Source: Hyaloscypha bicolor E (lineage: Eukaryota > Ascomycota > Leotiomycetes > Helotiales > Hyaloscyphaceae). Taken from it: a DNA stretch of 64,000 bases. The stretch is taken from assembly GCF_002865645.1 (NCBI RefSeq), contig NW_020194684.1, positions 1,085,308-1,149,307 of the forward strand, read 5' to 3'. Positions 44,701 to 58,300 of the stretch are shown in pieces (within the stretch, counting starts at the first letter, position 1; each line of letters begins with the position of its first letter). Made by a program: the position numbers and the translations under genes. Under the pieces are notes generated by a model. The model searched no databases, had not been told where the DNA came from, and was given only the letters and a program-made list of their open reading frames with translations.

Positions 44701-44783
44701 ATAATAAAAATGGTCCGGCTGAATGGCTTAATAAGCTAGCTGATAAGCTAGCTGATAAGCCGGCTGGCTTATTACCCACCCTG
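41711..44783 (-). mobile_element. RIP-mutated hAT transposon with perfect 8-bp target duplication
   Basis: The element is 3,073 bp. Ends are CAGGGTGGGTAATAAGCCAG at 41711 and its exact complement ending at 44783, flanked on both sides by CTCCTACT (41703-41710, 44784-44791). Subterminal regions carry many copies of AGCTGAT/ATCAGCT, probably transposase binding sites. The interior is A+T-rich with many stops. Residual hAT transposase sequence lies on the minus strand (separate entry). The ends are better preserved than the middle. Confidence 0.95.
41880..44477 (-). pseudogene. hAT transposase, decayed
   Basis: The minus strand opens at ATG 44477 (MDSAPAPISQASRNLLISPS). A TAA follows in the stretch PTE-stop-RKGIRDRYN. 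It continues to a BED-finger-like start (ASKRKRTAWVWQLGYALIDT). Near the other end (about 42080-41890) the C-terminal hAT dimerisation region is recognisable: DFLSIPAISSECERVFSS and KITSPESSRLLGKSL, then a TAG and HHECLKNWQRRG. Between them stops are frequent and the sequence is A+T-rich. The stops are of the CAA/CAG-to-TAA/TAG or TGG-to-TAG kind, as in RIP. Not functional. Confidence 0.85.
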
Positions 44784-44992
44784 CTCCTACTTTGATCAGC
44801 TCTAGAAAGACTAGCTGTGAATGCATCGAACAGGGAAATATTTCGAACTGCAAACAACCATGCTAGCGCTAAAACAATCCCAATGTCAAGTAACCCTGGA
44901 ACGGGTTCCCATCCATGTGTCCAACCCAACCAACAAACGAGAAATGCCGCACTCTCACCAAATCTCCTCCCATCAATCGCCATTTTCAACCT

Positions 44993-46666
44993 CTACTCTG
45001 CCGTCTCAGACACCCCCGGTTTCTGTCCAATAATTTTATACATTGCCGTATAAACATGAATACTCCTCGTATTCAAATCTTTCCTCACCTTCGCCAACAG
45101 AACCTGCAACTCTTCATAACTCCACTTCAGCACATTCATATACAGCCTCAGGCTAAAGCCCTCGACCCCCTGGGTAACCGTCGCGTGATAATACGCCCCA
45201 GGAATTTTCATCCTTTACTTTTGGGCCACAGCCCGATCGGCAGCTTGTATTATTTTATCACTATGATCGTGAAGCCTGCGTCGCGGATCCATTGCTCGAG
45301 TTTAGGTCCTAGACAGGGCTCGCGACCGAGCATTCGTCTCGCTTGAGGCATCGTTTCGGTCCAGGCTTTCATGGTCGTGTTGTCGAGGCTGCCGTCGTCA
45401 CTTCTTATTACCAAGTCGAAGTCTGTGAATTCGAAGAAGCCCCCAGGCGCCGTGTGTCTGTATATCACGTGAGCTCGGTTAAGAGGGCAAAAGGGGGAGA
45501 CGTACTGGTAAGCCTGGCTGATGAGTCTTGGCCAGTCTTTTACGATGTAGGCCATGTAGGGGCAGTGGATGAATTCAAAGGGGCGCCGGTAGGTGAAGTC
45601 TTCATCTATGTCGTCGATTTCGAACTTGCAGTTTGGGGGGACGAATTCGGGTTGTATTGGTGCTAAGTCGACGCCCAGGACCTGGATACACAACTAGTCA
45701 ATCTGGATAAGTGATGGAGAGATTCCCGGATTGTTCGATTGCGCACTCGGTTTCTACATTCTGAGGGGAAGGAGAAGGGAGGTGCTAACCTCTGCAGAGG
45801 GATGTTCATCCGCTGCCATGTGTCAGAATTTGCTCTAATACAGTCATACTCAATCTCTATGAGACATCTCTGCTTACCGAAATCAATAACCCATATCCCC
45901 GTGCCCTGGAAAAATTTCAGCTTCTATTTCTCCCCAACGTGGAAATATACAATTATGCAACCGATATCAAAGACTCTAGATACCTTCTGGGAGTAGTGCT
46001 TTGCATAATTTTCCATTTGAGACGAGCTTGAAGATGTGATGCAACATATCCAGTCGATCTACATCCATCTATCAAGTTCTTAGACTTTTTGCTCAGGATT
46101 GAGAAGTTTGTCTGGCTTACCTCGTCGTTACTGGTGGTTAGGTCGAATGTAGCCTGAGGTGAAGTTAGAGTGGCATGTAAGATTTCGCATTCTCAGGGGC
46201 CTTTACCTGAATCTTTGTAGCTCTAAGGTATGAGTTGAGCCATTGTCTATTCTGGAGAAGAGACGGGAAACATACACGCTGAATATCTATCACTGTCAGA
46301 TGGCCAACTCCTCGAAGACGGGCCATATCCCCGGGCTCACCTCCGGCCATGCTCGTAGTAATTTGCCCTGACGTTACTCGCTAAGGAAGTCGAAATTCGA
46401 ATACGATGATTTATCCAGCACCAAACATTAGACTCTCAGCCATTGGCCTGTTGAGTTTAGTGAGAGAGAGCTAATACATACTGCTCATCGCCGAGTGTAG
46501 AGTTACTGTCGTCAAGGTATTACATCCGTCCAAAAGTCAGTGTCCTCAACTCAGCCTCGCGAATGGGAGAACAGACATCTGCATCCACTTCAACTTCAAT
46601 TTCGCCACCTTGATCGGCTGTTGGAGATTGAGCTGCAGCTGGCTCCGGTGACGCTGGAACAACCAT
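44993..46666 (-). pseudogene. LaeA-like SAM methyltransferase pseudogene
   Basis: Scattered minus-strand pieces spell the LaeA-like family in order. An acidic, Pro/Ala-rich N-terminus (GGEIEVEVDADV) is followed by DSNSTLGDEQ, VDRLDMLHHIFKLVSNGK, a motif I remnant GTGIWVIDF, ADEHPSAE joined to VLGVDLAPIQPEFVPPNC, EFIHCPYMAYIVKDWPRL, an intron rejoining AYQ-HTAPGGFFEF, and finally KLPIGLWPKSKG and GAYYHATVTQGVEGFSLRLY. Lesions include a frame break before motif I, TAA at 45252-45250, TGA at 45210-45208 and a one-base shift right after it. The gene is therefore dead. LaeA-like proteins include regulators of secondary metabolism, but most copies are uncharacterised. N-terminal material may reach 47013. 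It starts 0.2 kb from the hAT element. Confidence 0.8.
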
Positions 46667-47340
46667 GGTTCCAGAATCTGGGTGATGCGACTAATAGTCT
46701 AAAACACTGCTTTCAACTCCGCGTCCTTATAATATCTCAGTTGGTAGGCAGCACGTACTGCATCTGAAGTCCAGCCAAAACCTGTAATTCTTATTGAATC
46801 TCGAAGTTGTTCATTTGTGGCCTCTTCTCCTGATGTTGTACTCTTCCCCGTTAAACCTTCATTTCCACAGGCCGATTAGCTGTATTATCCGTCGTCCCAA
46901 CTTCCACGACCTGAGTAAGTCGGGCCTTGCTCGTTATCAGGCTTGGGTTCGTTATCATCGCGCCTCTCCCAAGATCCCGGGTTCAGTCTGATCCCGTCCG
47001 TCGCCTCAGCCATTCTTGACACCTCACTGTACTCAATAATGCTTCCAAAATGAGCTATCGCAAAACGTGGTGGTCTGCTGACGGGCAACAGTCGGGAATG
47101 GGTACTTGTCCAATTCCGCCTTTGTGAAAAGGCTGAACGCGTGGGATTTTTGCGCCCCGGCCTGCCGGGCCTGAAAGTGCTTTCCGGGAAGCTGAGACAT
47201 GCATCCCGTCGATGGGCGACCGATTTTCTGCACCGGAGAAAGCGAGGGCCGAGCTGCAGTCGGTCCGATCCAAAAGCGACAAAATGGTCGCTCTTTTACG
47301 CCCATAATAACTTTTTAACCACAACCCCAATTAATTTATA
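46667..47340. other. Transition zone into the repeat block
   Basis: A minus-strand stretch from 47013 (MAEATDGIRLNPGSWERRDD) and a nearby piece (EVGTTDNTANRPVEMK) look like N-terminal sequence of the same or a second methyltransferase-like gene, but the frame is broken. From about 47080 no gene is seen, and base composition turns A+T-rich at about 47290. Confidence 0.4.
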
Positions 47341-49046
47341 CTAAGTGATGTGATTATAAAATAGAACCAGGCGAAAAATACCTATTAATCAGATTTTTAA
47401 TACGATTTGTGGTTCATTAATAATTGAGGCTTAAAGTGCACGGACCCTTTTTACTTTTTGGATTTTTCCCCATACAAAACGCGAATATATTTGCTCGCTA
47501 AGGTCACGTGAGCCCATACTTTAGGGAGAGATCGTGGCATCTCACTAGCCTTATTATTAATATAATAATAATAATTAAGCCTTATAAGCTTAAGTAAACC
47601 TTCCTAAATACTAAATATAGCTTTTTCTGGTACTATATATATTATATATATAGTAGGGCCCTAATTATATAGGTTTCAAGCTAACTTTTAACTGAGCTAA
47701 ATCTATAAACCTTATTTATTATTTAGCTATTTTCTTTCCCTTACTTTTGCATATTATCCCATTTATCTATTACCTTTTTAGATATTATTCTATAGCGTTT
47801 TTGCTTCCGTATATACCAAGTAGCTTATTTAATACTTAATTCCTTCTAATATATATTTATTTAGTAGAATATATAATTATAAAATCTCTATATAATCTTA
47901 ATTAAATAAGCTTCAAGTGCCTCTACTACCTTAGTATCGGGAAGTTAGTTTTCTTTACTTAATAATATTGAGTTTTACTATATTTCTAGTATATCTCAAT
48001 TAGGTTAATTTTATAGTAGAACTTTAGTAAAAATATAGCCTTATATCTTTAATCTATAATAAGCTCTTTAACTTGGAACTTCTCTTTAAAGAAGTCTTAG
48101 TAATTTAATAGTATATAAGCTAAATAGTATATTTATTTAATAGCAGGAGAGTATTTAAGGGATATAGTATATTTAGTACTCTTTAGATATTTAAATCTTA
48201 AGTCAGATATATTATAACCTTACTTAATAAGAATCTATTTCATACTCTTAGGCTCTTTTTCTCTATTCGGATTAAGCTACTAAAGAACTTAAATAGTGCC
48301 TTATAATTCCGGAATTATATACTTTAATAGAAAGTATATATCTCTTTTATAGGCTTTAATATTACCTTTTTTAACTCCTTCTAGTACCTTATTTATACTA
48401 AAGGCATTTAGTATATCTTTATTATATAAAGCATATATAGAGAACTAATTAAATATTAGAATAGCTATATAGTTTAAATACTTCTATTTAAATATATTAA
48501 GTATTCTAGTAATTTATATTAGTAGCTATTTTATATTCTATTAGGGGTCTCTATTTGAGCCTAGATATATAATTTAACGGGTATTTAAATCGGGGTTATC
48601 CGGAATAAAAATGTCTTTATTATTTAGTACTCTAATATATCCTTTAGGGCCTATAAATTCAGAATTGTGAATTAGCTTCCCTTTACTTTTTCCGGGTATT
48701 TTTTACTAACTATTTACTAGCTAGAGGCTCTTTTTATAATTAAATCCATAGAAATAGCTCTTATTATAGAAGTATATTATATATATCTGAACTCTAATTA
48801 GAAATAAAGGTTAAATTATATACTATATACTAGCTTTATTCTTTTTATATTAAACTATATATAATAAAAGCTTCTTTATTAATAGTAAAAACATTTCTTA
48901 ATAATATTAAATTATATTAGATTATTTGTATCTATTTATATAAAGCCCTTTCTTAGTCTTATAGTAATAAAAGCCGAGTCTAGAAAGCTATAAGTAGGCT
49001 ATACTATAAGTAATAGGCTTTTCTATTATTAATAATAATTGAGGTA
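47341..49046. repeat. A+T-rich RIP-mutated repeat, type unknown
   Basis: Very A+T-rich, saturated with TA and stop codons. One minus-strand frame keeps long stop-interrupted protein-like stretches (for example YYLAYILLNY, FKEKFQVKELI, TIKLTQLRY around 47900-48200), so it was once coding. It ends with the AAATC duplication of the gypsy element, so it is the older sequence into which that element jumped. Family not identified. Confidence 0.55.
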
Positions 49047-49051
49047 AAATC

Positions 49052-49304
49052 TGTAATAGGTTAAGACCCGATTTATATATTTGGCTAAAAGCCTTTATTA
49101 AGTTATATAATAAAGGCCGGGGCCTTTATTATATAATATATTCCCTTGGGTTAATAGAGTAACTATATATTACTTAGAAAGCTCGAATACTTTAGGGAAT
49201 ATAGTTCCGCTTCTCTCTGTTTTTCTCTTCTTTTTCTCTTTAGAGAATTCTATTTAGTTAATTGAACTACTAGTCTTCTTTATACTAAGGCCTGGCTTGT
49301 AATA
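49052..49304 (+). repeat. Left LTR of outer gypsy
   Basis: 253 bp, the same length as the right LTR and clearly similar along its length (both contain AAGACCCGATTTATATATTT and ATTCTATTTAGTTAAT). It contains a near-perfect palindrome (TTATATAATAAAGGCC, two G, then the complement) at 49103-49136. Confidence 0.92.
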
Positions 49305-49899
49305 TTAGAATTCTCTCTCTTCTATCTTTACTAACTAGAGATTATATATAGATAAAGCTAGAAGTAAAGAGTGCCTGAACTTATATATAGAAGACGAAGC
49401 TCGGAGTAGATAAAGTTAGAAGTAGATACTATTCGAAACTACCTATAAAGCCGATGCCCTAGTAAGACTTTAAAGTATATAAAAGCCGGTAGTAGAGAGT
49501 GCCCGAAACTATATATAGAAGCCAGAGTACTAGTATACCGGTTAATATTAGAGGTTATAAGTTTTTCCTGAGTCAGGCTTAAGAAAAGAAATCTATTAGA
49601 CTTCTTTATTATATAAAAATATAGAAGTAGAACTTCTAGTAATTAGCTAGACAAATAGATAGCTATATAAAGCCAAGATAGCAGACAAAGCGCCTTAGTA
49701 ACTATAAGAGGCCTTTATAGTATAGTTCTAATAGCTATTAGAGCTAGTAATATAATAAGTAAACTTAATAGTAAATCTAGTTATATAAATTAATTCAATT
49801 AATAAATATATAATAACCCTAAACCCCTCTTAAATATAAATATTTCCTCTACTCTATATACTTCTTTAATTCCCTTTTATAAAGCAACTAAAAGCCTGC

Positions 49900-50280
49900 C
49901 TTCCGAACCCTAATAAGTTTAACGGAAATAACTTGGCCCTATATCCCTAATTTAAAGAACTCTTATAGGCAAAGCTAGAAATTAATAGAGAGGCAATTAG
50001 TAGAGAGAAAAAGAGGGTTTAGTACGGGTTTAGATACTTGTCCGGAAGAGTAGCGAGCCGAATATATCTATAGCTGGAATATATCTAGAAAAAAGAGAAG
50101 TTTATAGTTAAAGAATTATTTAAATAAATAAATTTGGCCTTCCGTAACCTGTAGAAGTAATAGAAGGCCTTAGGGGAGTTAAATCGAATTCGGTAAAGAT
50201 TAACTCTTTTAGGCGAATTCTTAAGTAATTTTAATTACTTAATTCTAGAAATAAATAGATAGAAATAATAAGATAAGATT
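49900..50280 (+). pseudogene. gag remnant of outer gypsy
   Basis: Stop-interrupted plus-strand frames keep pieces of a gypsy capsid protein: NLALYP, AKLEINREAI, YLSGRVASRIY, and KALGELNRIR. Interruptions fit C-to-T changes. It lies about 600 bp inside the left LTR, as expected for gag. Confidence 0.7.
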
Positions 50281-51499
50281 AAGAATAGATATCTTAAAGC
50301 TACTATTATAACTAAGCTTATAGAAGGAATAATATAAATAAAGAAGAAAGAGTTATATAAAAAATACTATTTCTAGTTATAGATAATTAATAACTAGCTA
50401 GCCAAAATTAAGAGTATAAAAGCCTGCTGCCCGAACTAGTTAAATAAGAGGCTTAAGAGCCCTTTCTTATTTAGAGCCGCTTTATTTATCTAGCTAATAG
50501 AATAAAAGCCTACTATAAGTAATATAAGATAGTAGTTAAAAAGTACCTCTAATTAGGCCTTCCAGAATAAAATTAATTAGTAAAAGAAGAAAAGACTTTA
50601 CCTTTAATATAGTTAAGATAACTATTTTATATATAACTATTAAGTAAAGCTATATCTGGGCTCCTTTCTCTGAACTAGTAAATAAAAGAAAGAAAAGGAG
50701 AAGAAATAGCTAAAAGTAAAAGCAAAAAGTATAAAAATATTAAAGATAGCTTTAAAAAAGGCAAAAGTAACTCGGAAAAAAGATATTAATACTTTGAATA
50801 AGAATAAGAGTAAAGATAAAAAGAACTTGAGTTTATTTAATTCGGGAAAAGACTAGCTTCTAATAAAAGTTACTATTAGAAATATATAAAAATAAAGTTA
50901 GATTAGTAAGCTTAGAAATAATTTCGGAAGAATATAATTGGGCCTTCTTTTCTTATATTAGTAATAATTAATAAAAAGTATTTTATATAAACTTTTATTA
51001 ATATTAGATATATATTATATAAAATAATTAATTCTCGCTTTACTAATTAATATAATCTCTAGTATATACTAATTATTCCTAAATAAATAGAGGCTTTTAA
51101 TAGAATAGTACCGGATATAATTAGAAAGATAATAGTATTTAATATAAATATTAATAGTTATTATAAATCTTATATTTTTCTCTATATAATTCCCAAGATT
51201 TCCGGTTTAGATATAATCTTAGATATATAATAGCTTTATTTATAGAATATATAAATCTATAATTCGAGATTAAAGCTATTTATCTTATTATTAGAAACTT
51301 TAGTATAGAATAGAGTAAGTAAATTACTAACTTTTAGCTTATAAATAGTAGATTATATATAGGTCTTAGTAGTTTTATTTTCTTATCTAATAAAAAAAGG
51401 TAAGAAAAGAAATATAGAAGTTTTCTTAGCTAGCCTAATAGATATTTAAAAAGCCCTAATTTGAAAGAAAAGAACTAACTCTTATATAAAGTTTCCGGA

Positions 51500-52287
51500 A
51501 TAGTATAAGAGCTTCTAAAAAGTATTCTATCCGGTTAAAATAGAGAAGTTATTATCTATTTAGAGCTAAGAGATTAACTATTAGATCGAATTAGAAGAAG
51601 TTAATAGAAGAGAATCCGTTATATTATAGGACCTACTATATAATATATCTTAAGATAAGCTTCTAATACTATAGAAGATATTTACGGAACTATTAGATAA
51701 ATAATTTATTTAAGTAAGCTACTTTTCTACTACTACTTCTATTCTTTTTATACGGAAATCTAATAGGGAATTATAGTTCTATATAGACTACCGGAACCTA
51801 AATAAGCTTATAAAAAAGAACTAGTATTTACTTTTATTAATCTATAAGATCTTTTAAAATATTAGAAAAGTAAAATAATTTATAAAGCTTAATATTATAG
51901 CGGCTTTTTATAAGATTTATATTATTAAAAGAGATAAATAGAAAATAGCTTTTTATATAAGATATAAACTCTATAAATAGTTAATAATTTTTTTTGGCCT
52001 AGTAAATACCCCGAATATATTTCAGAAATATATTAATTAAATTCTTAGGGATTTCTTAAATAAGTTTTATTTTATTTATATAGATAATATTCTAATTTAC
52101 TTATTAGAATTAAGGAAAGAATATTATAAGTATATATAGAAAATTCTCTAATAACTTCAAGAAGTAAATCTATAGCTAGATATTAATAAGTATAAATTTG
52201 AGATTAAATTAATAAAATACTTAGGGTTTATTATAGAGGTCGGAAAGAATATTTATATAAATCTAGTAAAAATTAAAGCTATTCTAA
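51500..52287 (+). pseudogene. Reverse-transcriptase remnant of outer gypsy
   Basis: Plus-strand pieces match the order of gypsy reverse transcriptase: YIDYRNLNKLI, NIIAAFYKIYI, FFGLVNTPNIFQKYIN, and the catalytic-site region FIYIDNILIYL, then KYLGFIIEVGKNIYI. The second Asp of the catalytic pair is now Asn (DN), as RIP would make it. The reading stops at the insertion point of the nested element. Confidence 0.82.
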
Positions 52288-52292
52288 GTTAG

Positions 52293-52426
52293 TATTATAT
52301 AAGAGAAGTAAATTAAGTAAAGAATAAAAGATAATTAATTATTATATAAAGAAAGTACTATTTTTAAGGTATTACTTATATTATATTATAGTAATATAAC
52401 CTTTATTATTTATTTATAATATAATA
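52293..52426 (-). repeat. LTR of nested gypsy (3' side of the element)
   Basis: 134 bp, near-identical to 60251-60384; shares the run TTATATTATATTATAGTAAT and ends TATAATATAATA. Confidence 0.88.
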
Positions 52427-54789
52427 ATTACTATTACCGGAGATATTAGTAATATTTTTATTATAAAAAAAAAACAAATACTAAGAAAAAGTAACTAATT
52501 AAATAAAAAGAACTACTATAATAAATTCCGCTATTCTTCCGATTACTTAAAACTAGAATCTAACTATTACGGGTATTATATAATTATATCTTTAAAATTA
52601 CTAAAAACCAGAAATATAACTAGATATTATAAATATATCTATCTAATTACTAAAGACTAGAAATACGAGATTATAAGTTACTAGTATACTCTAATTATTA
52701 AAGATTAGAGGAAGTATTATATAGTATATATATAAATATAGGGATATAGATATAAAGATATTATAGTAGTTTTCCTAAAAAGAGGTTTTCGAGATATATA
52801 TATACTTATTTCTCCTTATCCGAATTCTCTAAAAATAAGCCCTCTTATATTAATATAAAGTTCGGAGAAATATTATATATTTTCTTTATAATTTCGTTCT
52901 TAAATTTACTCTTTATTATTTTAATATATTCTAGTAATACTTTAAAATATTTATACTTTAGAATAATAACTTTTATATTTTTAATTATTTCTTACTTCGT
53001 ATTTTTAGTAGTCTTTTGCTTTATATTTTTAATAGCCTCTTATTTTATATTCTCGATAAATTTTATATTAGAGGGGCTAGTAATAGTACTATATTAGGCT
53101 TATTAACCGAATAATTACTTCTTAGCTAGAATATTCTTATTATTATTATAGTTATTATTACTTTCTTTAGGAATTAATAGAGAATAGTATGGCTTTTTAG
53201 GAATTAATAGAAAATAATATAATATAACTTTAATTATATCTTAATAATATAATATAATTTATTAGTTTTTTATAACTATATTTTACTACTTTACTAAAAC
53301 TTTATTATTTTACTTAAATATAAGCTTATATAAAGCCTAATTATATATTTTAATAATAGTTTTATTATTAATATTAAGCTAAATAAATAAGGGTTTATAT
53401 AGAGAAAAAAATTTATTTCTCTTTATAAAAAGTAGTATAATATTATTAATAGTAGTATTATAATAAGTTTTTCGGACTTTATAAATAATTTTCTTAATAT
53501 TATTACTATACTTTCCATTTTCTATTATATTAATAAGACTATCTATATTATTAGCTAATATATTATAGATAGATAATATATTATAGCCAGCCCGAAATAC
53601 TTCTTCTATATAAGTAGTAAGTTATATATTTATATTAAGGATTTATTAGATAGTTTACTTTATCTTTTAAAGTAGTTTATTATTAACCTTAGTCTTAGCC
53701 TTTAGGGATTGGCCTGGTTTCTAATTCTTAGGGTTTAGTTACTTAATATTAATATAACCGCTCTTCTTATACTTATTTAATCTCGTTATAGGAGTATTAT
53801 ATATAGATACTAGTATTGGGTTTATTATAGTAAAAGTATATAAGTATTTATAGATTCGGTTAAGTTAGGCCTTTATATTAGTATTTAGCTTATAATACTT
53901 ACTAAGAGAAATATATTTAATAGAATTACTATAAAGGCTAAAATACTCTTTAATATTTACTAATTTAAATATAAGACCGGACTTTAATTTATTATTAATA
54001 TAATAGTATAGTACTAATAATAAAAGCTTGACTAAAGTTAGTAAGTTCTATATAATAGCTAGATTATTACTTATATTTATAGCTAGAATATAACTATATT
54101 ATTATTCGGAATTATATAAAGTTCTGGTTTAATAATAGAAAAAGAAAGTATTAGAATATACTTATAAATTATAATATATAAAGTAAGTTAGTAAATAGCA
54201 AAAATTATATATATAAATAGCCTTATTTTTATAAGGAATTATAATAGATTACCGAATTGGGTCTAGTTGTCTTATAATAAGAATAGTAATATTATATAAT
54301 ATTTATAAGAAAAAGAATATCTAATAATAATATATGTTTTATTATTATTATTTTCTAGTATAATTATAATAATAAGAGGCTGGCTTTATTACTAGTTTGC
54401 TCTTATAGTCTTATATTAGTTTCTTTATATTTTCTAGTAACTTAATAAGAAACTACTAGTTATATTTATTATTCTAACTTAGATATTTAATGAAATATTT
54501 CACGTTTTCTTAACTACTATAATAAATATATCTTTTATTAACTACTTATTCTAGCTTCTAGCTCCTCTAGTCTTTATTATTTCCTTTAATACTTTTTATA
54601 AATTATATGCCCTTAATAAGTTCTCTACTAAATAGATTAGAATTCTTTAATACTAGTTATAAATATATTACTAAAATAACTAGATAAATCTTCTAGCTAA
54701 TTAGTAATTTCAACTTATAAATAAGCTTTTCTATTTAATAGAAAATATAAAATAGTTCTATTCTTTACTCTAATAGTTTTCTATTCGAA

Positions 54790-55360
54790 TTATTAGAAAG
54801 ATAATATTTTTAATAAAGTCTTAAAAATACCTAATTACTAATATCTATTATAATTGGCTTATATTTTATATTATAGTATTTTCTAGCTATATTATTTGCG
54901 AAATTAATAGTAATCTTTATATTCTACTAATATAGCTTATAAATAATCTCGAATAGTTTCTATTAGATCTCGGCTATAAATAGTATTAGATTTATTATAA
55001 ATTTAAAGCCTCTAATAAACTTATTTAGAAATATCTGAATTATTACTATATATATATTATTTAGTTTAGCTTAAAATAGAATTATAAAGCTTAACTATTC
55101 TAGAAACGGATATATTATAATTTAATATTAAAAGCCGATTTTAATAGTCTAATTCTTTTATTTCGAGATTTTATTTATCTAGAGATACTATATAATTAAT
55201 ATAAATAGTTTTATATCTAATATTATAAAAGCCTGTTTCTAGAAGTCAGAAATAAACTTTTTATTATAGTCTAATATTAAGCCTTTAGGGATTTCCTAAT
55301 TATAAAATAACTATATTATTATAGAAATAGTAGCCTATTCTTTTACTTTATATTTGCTAT
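54790..55360 (-). pseudogene. Integrase remnant of nested gypsy
   Basis: The minus strand reads, with stops, IPKGLILDYNKKFISDF, then AFIILDIKLF and KN-stop-TIKIGF. This is the pattern of the gypsy integrase core around its second catalytic Asp and following Tyr/Gln motif. It fixes the element's family and direction. Confidence 0.72.
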
Positions 55361-58300
55361 ATTCTAATATTAATAGCGTTTTTTTACTAGCTTTATATAA
55401 TTGTATTATTATATAATTAAAGGTATTAAAACTATTAATTTTCTAAGGGCTAATAGCTGAAATAACTAGAAGTACTAGAATAAAGTCTATTATTATAATA
55501 TAATATAGAATTAGAGATATCCGAATTAGTTATAGTTCTCTATAAGGACATTCTCTTAATATTTTATTAAAGAAATAAGCTAAATAGTATTTAATATAGT
55601 TCTTAGAGTATTTTATTAGTTAAAGAATACAGAACCTATCTAATTTATATAAGATCTTTATTTTTCTTTATATCTAGTATTTCTAAGGCTCTTGCAAATT
55701 TCGAATTCTTCTAGAGGCTACTAATAAGCTTTTACCTAAATTCCGGTTTAATTACTATCTTAATAGTAAATATAATATATTTAAGTTTATTATTATTTGA
55801 AATATTAGCCTTCTTAATAGCCTAGAAATATAAAAGTATATCTAATATAATATTTAAGTATTTCGAATAGTAATAGATATCTAAGTTAAACTAACTAAAA
55901 TATATCGAAATATAAACTAATTTTATATTAGCTTTTATTATATTAGAAGTATTTAAGCTTATTTAATTATAAATTCCTCTTATAGCTCTATAATTAGTAA
56001 GAATAATTACCGGATTTATACTAGATTAAATTATAGATTAAAGCTTATAATAAGTCTATATTAGGTAAATAACCTCTAATTTTATTATATAATATTATTT
56101 CTCTATTATATTTAATGCCTTACTTATAAAAAAAATTAGCTAAATATATAATACTAATAGCTTTTTAATTATATCTACTAGTACTAATCCGGATATTAAA
56201 TAAAAAGCTATAATAGAGAATTCTTATTCTTATAATATATTCGAATTAAGTAAAAGAACTCTATTAAATAAGAAATAAATTAGAAATCTAAGAATTATAA
56301 ATATACTTTATAGCTTTTTAAATATTATAAGCTCTTAGATTATAGACTTATATTTTATTCTAGTATAGTAGCTCTTTTATTTCTTTTCTATAATACCGAT
56401 TTTCTGTCTAGTTTCTAGTAGCTGAGTTTTTTGCTTCTATATTAGTTTAATTATATAGATATAACTTGAAAGATATATTTATAGCTATCTAGTTATTCTA
56501 ATATACTATTTCAGGACTTGTAATATACTTGGAAAAGTAAATCCCTTAAATACTATAACTTATTTCTATATTATTACTATTTCAAATATATTTATTAAAT
56601 AGTCTAATAGCTTTATAAATAGATATTCTCTAAAGAACTTCTTTACTAATAAGAATAAATATAGTTTAGTAAATAACTTAAAAATAATATAAAGGTATTA
56701 GAAATACTATTCTATTATATTCGAGAAAATAATAATATTATTAATAAAGTTTCTAGTAAAATTAGTATAATTATATAATTACTTATTTATAAATCTTTAA
56801 ATATACTAAATAGAGTTTCGGAAGCCTATAAATACAACTTTTAAGTATTTCAGACTATAGTAGCTAATAATTATAAAGCGATTTTAATACTTTCTTATAA
56901 TTAGAAATTAGTAAAAGAATTAGAAGCTATTAATAATAGAGATTGCCCTCTTTTCTTATAAGGCCTTAATTAAGTCTAATTATAATAGTAATAAATATAT
57001 ATCCGGAATTACTAATTTGTTTATAATATAAAGGTTAATAATAGAATATTCTTTTATAATTATAAATACTAGTAAAGTAAAAAAAGTCGGTTTATAAACC
57101 CATTTTATTTAGTTTTATTAATATAATTTATTAAAGATATTATTAATAATCTTCTTATATTTATAACTTAAAGAAAACTTCTTTAATATAATCTTTTTAT
57201 TCTATTAGCCTTTAATAAGGGAAATCCTTATATAGTTCTTCTCTAGTATATTAATTAGGCCTCTATTAGTCTAATATTCTCGAAATTCAATAATAATATT
57301 ATATAGTATATATATTATTTATATATCTCTATTATAAATATATATACTATTTTTATATATAATCTCTAGTATATTCTGAGGCTTATTAATACCGAACTTA
57401 TATTACTTATTATACTAAGGTTTTTTTGAATTTGAGTCGGTTTCCTATAGAATTACTAGATTCGTTTTCTTTTAGTTACTTGAGGCTTTAAAGAATACTT
57501 AGTTTTTAATATTTATTAATTAGCCCAGATTTATATTTATTAAAATTGTTTTTATAATATTTATATTATTAATAATATTAATAAAGTTAGTATAATTCAG
57601 AATTATATTCTTTATACCTATATAGCTTCTTTAAAAGAAATATATTTCATTTTTTAAAACTAGTATATATTAAACTAGAATTATTACTTTTAATTTTAAA
57701 GAAATAATAATCTTTCTGGCTATAAGAATATAATATACTACTTTAAGAGTATAATAGAGAACCGTAATATCTATAACCAGATTATTATATATCTTTATAA
57801 TAACTATAGAGTTCTAGTAATTAATAATTAAGGATATTTACTAAAGGAACTTATTACTAAAAAGCAGGCCCGGTTCTAATTATTCTATAACCTATACTAT
57901 AATAAAGATCTTACCGAGGCATTTCTAGCTACCTGCTATATTAAGTATATATATAAAGAAAATTACTTATTTTATAAATATAATTTTATTTAGAATTCCT
58001 TTAAAGGATATAAATTAGAAGGCATTATAGAAACTTCTTTATAATCTTCTAGCTATTTCTGGCCTATAATAAAATATATATATCCTATATTAATACAGGT
58101 TAATTTTATTAGTCTTTCTAATTCGAATTATATATATTTTTTTATATATATATAAGAAATCTCGTCTGCTTTATATCTAACTTTATAAGAAATTGCTTTA
58201 ATAACCTTTACTATAATAGGCTCTATAAATTCAAGAGTTATTATAGTATTAGTATTAATTTTATTATAAGTATTAGTATAAAAATATTTAAATATCTGAA

